From Actinomycetota bacterium (GTDB lineage: Bacteria > Actinomycetota > Thermoleophilia > Gaiellales > Gaiellaceae), in the NCBI GenBank assembly GCA_013817555.1, contig JACDCN010000131.1, forward strand, positions 1 through 6,276: DNA of 6,276 nucleotides, read 5' to 3'. Positions 1-5,917 of the stretch are shown piece after piece. Numbering within the stretch: position 1 is the first letter of the stretch; each line of letters begins with the position of its first letter. The notes beneath the pieces were generated by a model. The model made no database searches. It was not told the DNA's origin and saw only the letters and a program-made list of their open reading frames with translations. A program made the position numbers and the translations under genes.

Positions 1-2252
1 GCGCTCTCGGCGGCGAGCTCGTCGGACTCGAGTACGAAGGGCCGTTCGACCACCTCCCCGCGCAAGAGGGAGTGGTTCATCGAGTGATTCCGTGGGACGA
101 CGTCGCTCTGGACGAGGGAACCGGGATCGTCCACATCGCTCCAGGAGCGGGCGCCGAGGACTTCGAGCTCTCCCGAATCCACGATCTTCCGGTTCTAGCG
201 CCGCTCGACGAGGCCGGGCGCATGCTCCCGGGCTTCGGGTTCGACGGGCTCGCCTCGGACGAGGTCGCCGACCCGGTTATCCACGATCTTCGCCATCGTG
301 GCCTTCTCGTCGAGGCCGGAAAGGTCGTCCACCGCTACCCGACTTGCTGGCGGTGCGGGACGCCCCTCGTCTTCCGCGTCGTCGACGACTGGTTCATCTC
401 GGCCGAAGAGATCAGGCAGCCCATGCTCGACGCGAACGCCACCGTCGAGTGGACGCCGGCCTTCTACTCGAAGCGCATGGACGACTGGCTGCGCAACATG
501 GGCGACTGGAACATCTCGCGCAAGCGGTACTTCGGTCTCCCGCTGCCGTTCTATCCCTGCGACGACTGCAGCACTCTGACAGTCATCGGATCACGCGAGG
601 AGCTCGAAGAGCGCGCTCTGTCCGGGCTCGACCAGCTCCAGGAACTGCATCGCCCGTGGATCGACGGTGTGGCCGTTGCGTGCTCAGGGTGCGGAAAGGA
701 AGTTCGCCGTGTCCCCGAGGTGGGAGACGCCTGGCTCGACGCGGGAATCGTCCCGCTCGCGACGCTTGGCTGGGAAAACCCTGAGTTCGTGTCCCATGGA
801 TACGCCACCGGGGCGGGGAAAGGACTGACGACCGCCGATCTTCCCGATCACGCCTACTGGGAGAAGTGGTTCCCCGCCAACTGGGTCTCGGAGATGCGCG
901 AGCAGATTCGGCTCTGGTTCTACTCGATCTCCTTCATGTCCGTGACGCTGACCGGCCGCTCGCCGTACGAGCGCGTGCTCACCTACGAGAAGCTCCTCGA
1001 CGAGACCGGGCGCGAGATGCACCGCTCGTGGGGAAACGCGATCGCGGTAGACGACGCGTTCGACCGCATGGGCGCCGACGTCATGCGCTGGCAATTCAGC
1101 TCGCAGCCCCCTAACCAGAATCTCCTCTTCGGCTTCGGCCCGGCCAACGAGATCAAGCGGCGCCTCCTGACGCTCTGGAACTCGGCGAAGTTCCTCACCG
1201 ACTACGCGAACATCCAGGGTTGGCAACCTATCGTGGACGACCTCGTCAGTGGTCCGGGTGGCGAGCTCCAGCCGCTCGATCGCTGGCTGGTCGCACGCAC
1301 CAACGCCTTCGTCGAAGAAGCGACGGGGGCATACGAGAGCTGGTTGACGGTCAACGTCGTTCGTGGTTTTGACGAGTTCGTCGAGGATCTGTCCAACTGG
1401 TACATCCGCAGGTCGCGACGCCGGTTTTGGGACGGGGACGAGATGGCGTTTCGAACGCTCTGGTACGGGCTCGTCCAGGGAGTCCGGGTCGTCGCTCCGG
1501 TGATGCCGCTCCTGGCCGACCATCTTTGGCGAGAACTGACCGTGCCGTGTGAGGACGCGCCCGAGTCGGTCTTCCTCGCGGGCTGGCCCGAGGTGCCGGC
1601 GCCCGACGCAGCGCTCGTCGCCGAGGTCGCCGAGCTCCGCCGCGTTGTCGAGCTCGGTCGCCAGGCGCGCTCGGCCGCGGGTGTCAACCTGCGCCAGCCA
1701 CTACGTGCTCTGGTTGTGGAAGGGGCTCCGCTCGCGGAGGCTCATTTGGATGAGGTCCTCGAGGAGCTCCGCGTGAAGGAGGTCGTCTTCGGTCCGGTCG
1801 AGGCGAGCGAGCTCCGAGTGAAGCCCAACCTCCGCCTGCTCGGGCCAAAGCTTGGCGCCGAGCTGGTCTCGGTACGGACGGCGCTCGAGGCAGGCGAGTT
1901 CGAGGAGCTGGGTGGCGGCGGCTTCCGCTCCGCGGGTCACGACCTGAGTGCCGAGGAAGTGCTCGTCGAGCGCCGCGGCAAGGAGGGCTGGTCGGTCGCG
2001 GCCTCCGACGGTGTGACAGTCGCGCTCGACTCGCGGCTGGACGAGGAGCTCGTGCGCGAGGGCCGCGTCTACGACCTCATCCACCGGGTCAACTCGATGC
2101 GCAAGGAGGCGGGGCTCGAGCTAACCGACCGTATCGGGCTCACGCTTCCGGAGTCCGATCGTGACCTCCTCGAGCACTCGGAGTGGATCGTACGCGAGAC
2201 GCTCGCCGTGTCCGTCGGCCTCGGCTCGGAGCTCTCGATCGCCAAGACCTGA
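1..2252 (+). CDS. ileS: isoleucyl-tRNA synthetase, 3' part (5' end outside window)
   Basis: Class I aminoacyl-tRNA synthetase that charges tRNA-Ile in the cytoplasm. The frame is open from base 3, giving 749 visible residues before TGA at 2250-2252. The family is usually about 1,000-1,050 aa, so roughly 280-300 residues, including the HIGH motif, lie upstream; the GTG at 72 is an internal Val. In order I see: the end of the CP1 editing domain (GTGIVHIAPGAGAEDF, keeping the His and the Asp nine residues later that deacylate Val-tRNA-Ile in characterised IleRS); CWRC at 345-356; DWNISRKRYFG (504-536); CDDC (558-569) and CSGC (681-692), which fit the zinc-binding cysteine pairs I recall from Thermus IleRS; a KMSKS-loop equivalent reading EMHRS (1014-1028) followed by WGN and GADVMRW; then the helical anticodon-binding domain and C-terminal tail. 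The EMHRS loop is unusual. Family assignment is very secure; the subtype is less so. Confidence 0.97.
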   Translation, partial: ALGGELVGLEYEGPFDHLPAQEGVVHRVIPWDDVALDEGTGIVHIAPGAGAEDFELSRIHDLPVLAPLDEAGRMLPGFGFDGLASDEVADPVIHDLRHRGLLVEAGKVVHRYPTCWRCGTPLVFRVVDDWFISAEEIRQPMLDANATVEWTPAFYSKRMDDWLRNMGDWNISRKRYFGLPLPFYPCDDCSTLTVIGSREELEERALSGLDQLQELHRPWIDGVAVACSGCGKEVRRVPEVGDAWLDAGIVPLATLGWENPEFVSHGYATGAGKGLTTADLPDHAYWEKWFPANWVSEMREQIRLWFYSISFMSVTLTGRSPYERVLTYEKLLDETGREMHRSWGNAIAVDDAFDRMGADVMRWQFSSQPPNQNLLFGFGPANEIKRRLLTLWNSAKFLTDYANIQGWQPIVDDLVSGPGGELQPLDRWLVARTNAFVEEATGAYESWLTVNVVRGFDEFVEDLSNWYIRRSRRRFWDGDEMAFRTLWYGLVQGVRVVAPVMPLLADHLWRELTVPCEDAPESVFLAGWPEVPAPDAALVAEVAELRRVVELGRQARSAAGVNLRQPLRALVVEGAPLAEAHLDEVLEELRVKEVVFGPVEASELRVKPNLRLLGPKLGAELVSVRTALEAGEFEELGGGGFRSAGHDLSAEEVLVERRGKEGWSVAASDGVTVALDSRLDEELVREGRVYDLIHRVNSMRKEAGLELTDRIGLTLPESDRDLLEHSEWIVRETLAVSVGLGSELSIAKT

Positions 2253-2253
2253 G

Positions 2254-2288
2254 TTTCGATTACACGACTTCGGTCGTATTCTTCGGAC
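2254..2288 (+). promoter_or_regulatory. candidate leaderless promoter for the zinc-ribbon gene
   Basis: TATTCT at 2277-2282 matches the TAnnnT -10 pattern. It ends 6 nt before the ATG at 2289, so the A of the start codon sits where transcription would begin, as in actinobacterial leaderless mRNAs. A poor -35 match, TTTCGA (2254-2259), lies 17 bp upstream. No Shine-Dalgarno sequence precedes the ATG. Read-through from ileS, which ends at 2252, is equally possible. This is inference from spacing only. Confidence 0.35.
2264..2277 (+). other. short C(UUCG)G tetraloop hairpin in the ileS downstream gap
   Basis: ACGAC-TTCG-GTCGT is a perfect 5-bp stem closed by C(UUCG)G, an exceptionally stable RNA tetraloop. 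It lies 11 nt after the ileS stop and 11 nt before the next start. No U-run follows (the next bases are ATTCTTCGG), so it is not a standard intrinsic terminator. It could stabilise the ileS mRNA end, weakly attenuate read-through, or be chance. It overlaps the candidate -10 box by one base. Confidence 0.4.
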
Positions 2289-2600
2289 ATGGCGCACTGT
2301 CGCGCGTGCGGGAGCGAGACGAACGACGAGTTCCGCTTCTGCCCGTGGTGCGCGACACCGCAGCGGCGCAAGCTCGTCGAGTTTTTTCGCGGCGTCGACA
2401 CTGACCCCGCGCGAGCCCTTCGGGTGTCGCGCTATGTGCCCGAGAAGCTCGTTCGCTTCAGCGTCTGGGACGAGACCGGCACGGTTCGTGCCGCGGTCTC
2501 TCTCGACGAGGGCGAGGCGGCGAGGCTCGCAGAGTTTGTGGCCGCGCCGACGAGAAAGGCGAGCTTTATGGACGACCTACGCTCGCTCGCTCGGCGCTAG
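2289..2600 (+). CDS. small zinc-ribbon protein of unknown function
   Basis: A 103-residue soluble protein, probably cytoplasmic. The N-terminus is a zinc ribbon: CRAC (residues 4-7) and CPWC (residues 18-21), followed directly by a basic stretch (PQRRK) and then a region of about 75 residues with no motif I recognise, ending in a basic tail. There is no signal peptide or membrane segment. The ATG at 2289 is the only plausible start, because no ATG, GTG or TTG lies in frame between it and the ileS stop 36 bp upstream. The gene may be co-transcribed with ileS or use its own leaderless promoter (TATTCT at 2277-2282). Its stop is 9 bp from that of the convergent gene. Zinc ribbons of this type often bind nucleic acid or protein partners, but nothing here fixes a role. 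Codon use matches its neighbours. That it is a real gene is likely; its function is unknown. Confidence 0.8.
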   Translation: MAHCRACGSETNDEFRFCPWCATPQRRKLVEFFRGVDTDPARALRVSRYVPEKLVRFSVWDETGTVRAAVSLDEGEAARLAEFVAAPTRKASFMDDLRSLARR

Positions 2601-2609
2601 AGCTAGAGC

Positions 2610-3185
2610 TCAGTCGCCGGCGACGTAGAAGACCCAGCTGCCGTCCGGCTCGATTCCGGCCCGCCAGCCGAGGTAGCCGGTGCCTGGGACGAAGAGCGTG
2701 TCCAGTGGGCCAAGCGGCTGCAGAAGCTCACGCTCGTGCGCCGTGATCTCGTCACGCTCGGAGAGGTCGTACGCGAACGGCCACACGTAGGTCCCGCGGG
2801 AGAGCGTGTACGGCATGCGTAGGACATCAGCGAGGTTCTCGAGCGGGCGCTCGACAGACGTGCGTTCGAGCTCCTGCCAGTAGGCGATCGGCCCGCCCTC
2901 GACGGGGCTTCCGAACGTGTACTCGAACGCCGTCGCAGGGACGAGGGGCCGGAGCGCCTCGTAGTCGCCGGTCTCGGCGGCAACGAGGAGCGTGGCGCGG
3001 GTCCTCTCGACCGCCGCAGGAAGACCCGCTACCGCGGGTTCCGAAGTCGTGGTGGTGGTGGCCGTAGTGGTCGTCGTCTCGGTGACGGTGACCGCTTCCT
3101 CCGTCTCGCGTGCAGCGAACCAACCCGCCACGCCGCCGCCGGCAAGCAGCACCACGGCGCCGATGAGGAGCAGCGCGCGGAGCAT
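2610..3185 (-). CDS. membrane-anchored extracytoplasmic protein with Thr-rich linker, unknown function
   Basis: A 191-residue protein that I do not recognise. Residues about 4-25 form one hydrophobic segment (ALLLIGAVVLLAGGGVAGWF) after a single Arg, so it is either a signal anchor or a signal peptide. There is no cysteine anywhere, so it is not a lipoprotein and has no disulphide. Residues 33-48 are a threonine-rich, presumably disordered linker crossing the outer face. Residues about 54-191 look like one compact domain (AETGDYEALRPLV, then FEYTFG, then YLGWRAGIEPDGSWVFYVAGD at the C-terminus), reminiscent of small actinobacterial secreted domains with alternating strands, but I can name no family. 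The ATG (3185-3183) overlaps the ispH stop as TGATG, implying translational coupling and one transcript. The stop (2612-2610) is 9 bp from the convergent zinc-ribbon gene. Gene reality is well supported by the coupling and the clean domain layout. Confidence 0.82.
   Translation of the reverse strand: MLRALLLIGAVVLLAGGGVAGWFAARETEEAVTVTETTTTTATTTTTSEPAVAGLPAAVERTRATLLVAAETGDYEALRPLVPATAFEYTFGSPVEGGPIAYWQELERTSVERPLENLADVLRMPYTLSRGTYVWPFAYDLSERDEITAHERELLQPLGPLDTLFVPGTGYLGWRAGIEPDGSWVFYVAGD
3049..3060. repeat. (GTG)4 trinucleotide run inside the Thr-linker coding region
   Basis: Four perfect GTG units on the plus strand (3049-3060) lie inside a wider imperfect GTG/GTC/GTA triplet region of about 3036-3092. 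On the coding (minus) strand this gives the threonine tract of the membrane-anchored protein. Because the unit is a triplet, slippage would alter linker length without breaking the frame. Confidence 0.7.
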
Positions 3186-4138
3186 CAGTTTTGGGCCGCG
3201 AGCTCCAGCTCGCGACGGAGTTCGACGGGAAGGCGGAACGTGACGTCCTCGTCGACGAGCCGGTACGGCTCGATGTCTTTCACACCTTGCCCTCTGAACC
3301 AGTCACAGACGCGATTCACGAGCTTCTCGGGGGCCGACGCACCGGATGTGATCCCGACTGTCTCGGCGCTGTCGAGCCAGGCTGGGTCGATCTCGGTCTC
3401 GTCGTCGATCAGGTACGCGGGAGTTCCCGCAGCGCGCGCGGTTTCGACGAGGCGGTTCGAGTTGGACGAGTTCGCGGAGCCGATCACGAGCAGCAGGTCG
3501 ATCTCGGAGAGCATCTCCTTCACCGCCCACTGGCGGTTGGAGGTCGCGTAGCAGATGTCTTCCTTCCTGGGCGCTCGGATATCCGGGAAGCGGCGGCGCA
3601 GAACCTTGATGATCTCGCCTGTCTCGTCGACTGAAAGCGTGGTCTGAGTGACGTACGCGGGCTTCGCCCCGGGAGGCAGATCGAGTGCCTCTGCTTCGGC
3701 TACGGTCTGCACGAGCACGGTTGCGTCCGGCGCTTCTCCGGTCGTTCCGACGACCTCCTCGTGCCCGGCATGCCCGATCAGGACGATCGTGTATCCCTCA
3801 GCGGCGTACCGGCGGGCCTGCACGTGCACCTTCGTCACGAGCGGGCAGGTCGCGTCGATGACGTTGTGTGCGAGACGCGCCGAGTTCTCGTGCACGGTCG
3901 GCGCGACGCCGTGCGCGGAGAACACCACGGTCGCGCCCTCGGGCGCCTCGGTCTCCTCCTCGACGAAGATCGCTCCCCGAGCCTCGAGGTCGCGCACGAC
4001 GTGGATGTTGTGGACGATCTGCTTGCGGACGTAGACGGGAGCGCCGTAGTGGTCGAGCGCTTGCTCGACGGTCTCGACCGCCCGTTCGACCCCTGCGCAG
4101 TAACCGCGCGGGGACGCGAGAAGAACGCGCTTCACCAT
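3185..4138 (-). CDS. ispH: 4-hydroxy-3-methylbut-2-enyl diphosphate reductase (IspH/LytB)
   Basis: Final enzyme of the MEP isoprenoid pathway: the [4Fe-4S] reductase that converts HMBPP to IPP and DMAPP in the cytoplasm. It is full length at 317 aa. The three cluster-binding cysteines are present: C14 (RGYCAGVERA), C98 (DATCPLVTKVH) and C196 (DICYATSNRQ). Substrate-pocket motifs are intact: H43 in QIVHN, FSAHGVAP, H126/E128 in GHAGHEEVVG (E128 matching the catalytic Glu of E. coli IspH), TQTTLS at 164-169, SSNSNRL at 224-230, and SGASAPE at 265-271. The ATG at 4138 puts RGYC at the usual distance from the N-terminus. No good Shine-Dalgarno sequence is visible, and only 15 bp separate it from the upstream transporter gene, so co-transcription is likely. 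Its TGA overlaps the next ATG (TGATG). Assignment is secure. Confidence 0.98.
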   Translation of the reverse strand: MVKRVLLASPRGYCAGVERAVETVEQALDHYGAPVYVRKQIVHNIHVVRDLEARGAIFVEEETEAPEGATVVFSAHGVAPTVHENSARLAHNVIDATCPLVTKVHVQARRYAAEGYTIVLIGHAGHEEVVGTTGEAPDATVLVQTVAEAEALDLPPGAKPAYVTQTTLSVDETGEIIKVLRRRFPDIRAPRKEDICYATSNRQWAVKEMLSEIDLLLVIGSANSSNSNRLVETARAAGTPAYLIDDETEIDPAWLDSAETVGITSGASAPEKLVNRVCDWFRGQGVKDIEPYRLVDEDVTFRLPVELRRELELAAQN

Positions 4139-4153
4139 CCGCCACAGGGTACG

Positions 4154-5107
4154 TCAGCGGGCGGTTTGGGCGAGGAGGATGCCGGTCAGGACCACTACGC
4201 CGCCGATGAGCTGCGGGGTCGCCAGCGTCTCGTCCAGCCATGCCCAGGCGACGAGCGTTGCGACGACCGGCTCCAAGGTCATCGTGATCCCGACGCGGGT
4301 CGCCTCCAGATGCCGAAGCGCCGCGATCGAGAGCCCGAACGGCGCGATCGTGCCAAGCACGATCGTCCAGAGCGCGAACGACCAGACGGGCGCCGAGAGG
4401 TGCTCGAGGTTGCCCTGGAAGGAGGTCTGCTCGGCGAGGTCGCCGATCGGAAACGTCCACCAGGGGTTCACGACAGTCCAAAGCAGCGACGCAAAAAAGA
4501 GCGCGAAGCAGAGGACGCCGAGGGGCTCGCGACTCTCGACCGCGCGCTCGCCCGCGAGCAGGTAACTGGCGAGCGCGATCGCCGCCCCGACGCAGGCGAC
4601 GACGCCGAGAGTGTCGAGAGTCCAACCGAGCCAGAATTCCGACACGAGCGCCAAGCCGACGAGCGTCAAAGCGAGTGCCGCCCATACCCGAGGTCGCACC
4701 TCCGCGTGCCACACGAGCCTTGCCCAGAGTGCGACGAGCACCACGCCTGAGAACTGGATGAGGAGCGCGATGCCGATCGGCAACCTCTCGATGGCGACGA
4801 AGTACAGCCACTGCACGAGGGCGAAGCTGAAAACTCCGTAGAAGGCCAAGAACGGCAGGTCGCGCCTCGAGATCCGGAGCTTGTGCCGCGCGACGACGAC
4901 GAGGCCGAGCGCGAGACCGAGGAACGCCCCGGTCGTTCGAAGCTGCGTGTAGTCCACCGCTGTCAGCTCGGTCCCGGTCAGAGCGATCTTCGAGACCGTC
5001 CCGTTGACCGCGAAGAGCACCGCTCCGACGAGTGCCATCGCGTAGCCGAGGCCGGCGCGCCGGTCGTACTGGGTCGCGCCGGGGAAAGGGAGCGGTGCTT
5101 CGAGCAT
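4154..5107 (-). CDS. EamA-domain (DMT superfamily) transporter
   Basis: An integral membrane protein of 317 aa with about ten hydrophobic helices arranged as two EamA repeats (roughly residues 21-154 and 166-313), the standard layout and length of the drug/metabolite transporter superfamily. Typical features are AIERLPIGIALLIQF closing repeat one and LEPVVATLVAWAWLDE (278-293) in repeat two, the conserved Pro/Glu segment of EamA domains. The N-terminal 18 residues are soluble. The substrate cannot be read from the sequence; family members export amino acids, nucleotides or other metabolites. The ATG at 5107 fits: the upstream ATG at 5126 is out of frame, and no Shine-Dalgarno sequence is seen. 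It is the first gene of a probable operon with ispH (15 bp downstream). The link to isoprenoid metabolism is positional only. It is transcribed divergently from tRNA-Pro. Confidence 0.92.
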   Translation of the reverse strand: MLEAPLPFPGATQYDRRAGLGYAMALVGAVLFAVNGTVSKIALTGTELTAVDYTQLRTTGAFLGLALGLVVVARHKLRISRRDLPFLAFYGVFSFALVQWLYFVAIERLPIGIALLIQFSGVVLVALWARLVWHAEVRPRVWAALALTLVGLALVSEFWLGWTLDTLGVVACVGAAIALASYLLAGERAVESREPLGVLCFALFFASLLWTVVNPWWTFPIGDLAEQTSFQGNLEHLSAPVWSFALWTIVLGTIAPFGLSIAALRHLEATRVGITMTLEPVVATLVAWAWLDETLATPQLIGGVVVLTGILLAQTAR

Positions 5108-5115
5108 GGGCCGGC

Positions 5116-5121
5116 AGGCTA
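5116..5121 (-). promoter_or_regulatory. possible -10 box of the transporter-ispH operon
   Basis: Read on the minus strand this is TAGCCT (TAnnnT), ending 8 nt before the transporter ATG, which again would give a nearly leaderless transcript. No convincing -35 is found 16-18 bp upstream. This is a weak call made from spacing alone. Confidence 0.2.
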
Positions 5122-5136
5122 AACATCTTCGCGACC

Positions 5137-5142
5137 TACACT
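5137..5142 (+). promoter_or_regulatory. -10 box for tRNA-Pro
   Basis: TACACT is a good TAnnnT -10 hexamer ending 8 nt before the first tRNA base. Initiation about 7 nt downstream (A5149) would leave a 5' leader of only about 2 nt for RNase P. No clear -35 is present at 16-18 bp. The 43-bp region 5108-5150 must hold the promoters for both divergent units. Confidence 0.45.
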
Positions 5143-5150
5143 GTGCGGAT

Positions 5151-5224
5151 CGGGGTGTAGCTCAGTCTGGTAGAGCGCTGCGTTTGGGACGCAGAGGTCG
5201 CGGGTTCAGATCCCGCCGCCCCGA
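5151..5224 (+). tRNA. trnP: tRNA-Pro (anticodon UGG)
   Basis: A full cloverleaf can be folded by eye. Acceptor CGGGGTG (5151-5157) pairs with CGCCCCG (5217-5223) with one G-U. The D arm is GCTC/GAGC. Anticodon stem CTGCG (5178-5182) pairs with CGCAG (5190-5194) around loop TTTGGGA, giving anticodon TGG at 5185-5187. The T arm is GCGGG-TTCAGAT-CCCGC, and the discriminator is A5224. G37 after UGG is as expected for the m1G37 site of tRNA-Pro. It is 74 nt long. The following bases are CTC, so CCA is not encoded and must be added by the nucleotidyltransferase. The peptidase start codon follows after only 3 nt. Confidence 0.97.
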
Positions 5225-5227
5225 CTC

Positions 5228-5917
5228 GTGAGACGTCGTCTTGTCACCGCGGCGGCTGCGCTCCTTGTTTCTTTTGTCGCACCGGTCGCAGCGGTCCCCG
5301 CGGTCAGCGGCGGCTCTCGTGACACAATGTCACAAGGCGAGACGCGGTTCGTTGGATCGATCTCGCGTATCGACGCGACACAGGCGAAGCGGATGACAGG
5401 TGTCTCCTGGCGGCCGGGTTGTCCCGTTCCACTTCGCGATCTCCGCGTTCTGTCGTTCTCGCACTGGGGGTTCGAGCGAAAGGTGCGGAAGGGGCGTCTG
5501 ATCGTGCATGAAGACGTCGCCCGCCCCCTTCTCGGCGTGTTTCGCGAGCTCTACGCGGAGCGATTCCTGATTCGCAGAGTCGTGCCAGTCGACGCGTACG
5601 GCGCAAGCGACTTCCGCTCCATCGAGGCGGACAACACGTCGGCGTTCAACTGCCGCTTCGTCGAGGGAACGGGGCGCTGGTCCGAGCATGCGTACGGCCG
5701 CGCGATCGATGTCAATCCAATCGAGAACCCGTACGTTTCGGGCGGGCGCACGTCACATCCCGCGAGCGTTCCGTACCTCGACCGTGGGCGGCGCCGGCCC
5801 GGGATGGCGCACGAGGGCGAAACCCTCGTGCGCGCATTCGATGCGATCGGCTGGGGATGGGGCGGGCGCTGGACGTCCGTCAAGGACTACCAGCACTTCT
5901 CGGCGAGCGGACGCTAG
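5228..5917 (+). CDS. exported M15-family zinc peptidase (D-Ala-D-Ala carboxypeptidase / L,D-peptidase-like)
   Basis: A 229-aa protein probably exported to act on peptidoglycan stem peptides. The N-terminus MRRRLVTAAAALLVSFVAPVAAVPA is a classic Sec signal: an Arg cluster, a hydrophobic core and small residues before a likely cut near residue 22-26. The C-terminal domain carries the M15 zinc motif SEHAYGRAID (152-161; ligands H154 and D161) and DYQHF (220-224; third ligand H223, with D220 at the catalytic-base position three residues earlier, as in M15 L,D-peptidases). GWGWGGRW just before this is typical. C65 and C142 could form a disulphide outside the cell. The start is GTG at 5228, 3 nt after the tRNA and with no room for a ribosome-binding site. 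The next option, ATG at 5327, would remove the signal peptide, so GTG is preferred. Bond specificity (D-Ala-D-Ala or L-Ala-D-Glu) cannot be decided here. Its stop overlaps that of the convergent aquaporin gene. Confidence 0.88.
   Translation: MRRRLVTAAAALLVSFVAPVAAVPAVSGGSRDTMSQGETRFVGSISRIDATQAKRMTGVSWRPGCPVPLRDLRVLSFSHWGFERKVRKGRLIVHEDVARPLLGVFRELYAERFLIRRVVPVDAYGASDFRSIEADNTSAFNCRFVEGTGRWSEHAYGRAIDVNPIENPYVSGGRTSHPASVPYLDRGRRRPGMAHEGETLVRAFDAIGWGWGGRWTSVKDYQHFSASGR

Noticed and set aside
72..74. GTG at 72 as the start of a shorter synthetase-like gene
   Set aside because: The frame is open back to the window edge, and the upstream residues (GPFDHLPAQEGVVHRVI) continue the IleRS editing domain, so this is an internal Val.
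684..1523. A 279-codon open frame on the minus strand opposite ileS
   Set aside because: It lies wholly within conserved ileS motifs. Its Arg/Pro/Val-rich translation has no domain, and long antisense frames are expected at this GC content.
2161..2628. A plus-strand frame (155 codons) and a shorter one at 2183-2404 overlapping the end of ileS and the zinc-ribbon gene
   Set aside because: They are Ser/Arg-rich out-of-frame products. The frame with the two CxxC pairs is clearly the coding one.
3761..4750. A 329-codon plus-strand frame antisense to ispH and the transporter
   Set aside because: It has an Arg/Asp/Glu-rich composition without motifs, opposite two well-supported genes.
3798..5126. 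A 442-codon minus-strand frame spanning the transporter and part of ispH
   Set aside because: Its translation is extremely Arg-rich and low-complexity, and it overlaps two secure genes in another frame of the same strand. It is a GC-driven shadow.
5319..5333. Inverted repeat GTGACA-CAA-TGTCAC as a possible operator around the alternative ATG at 5327
   Set aside because: Six-base inverted repeats with short spacers are expected many times by chance in 6 kb, and this one lies inside the peptidase coding sequence.
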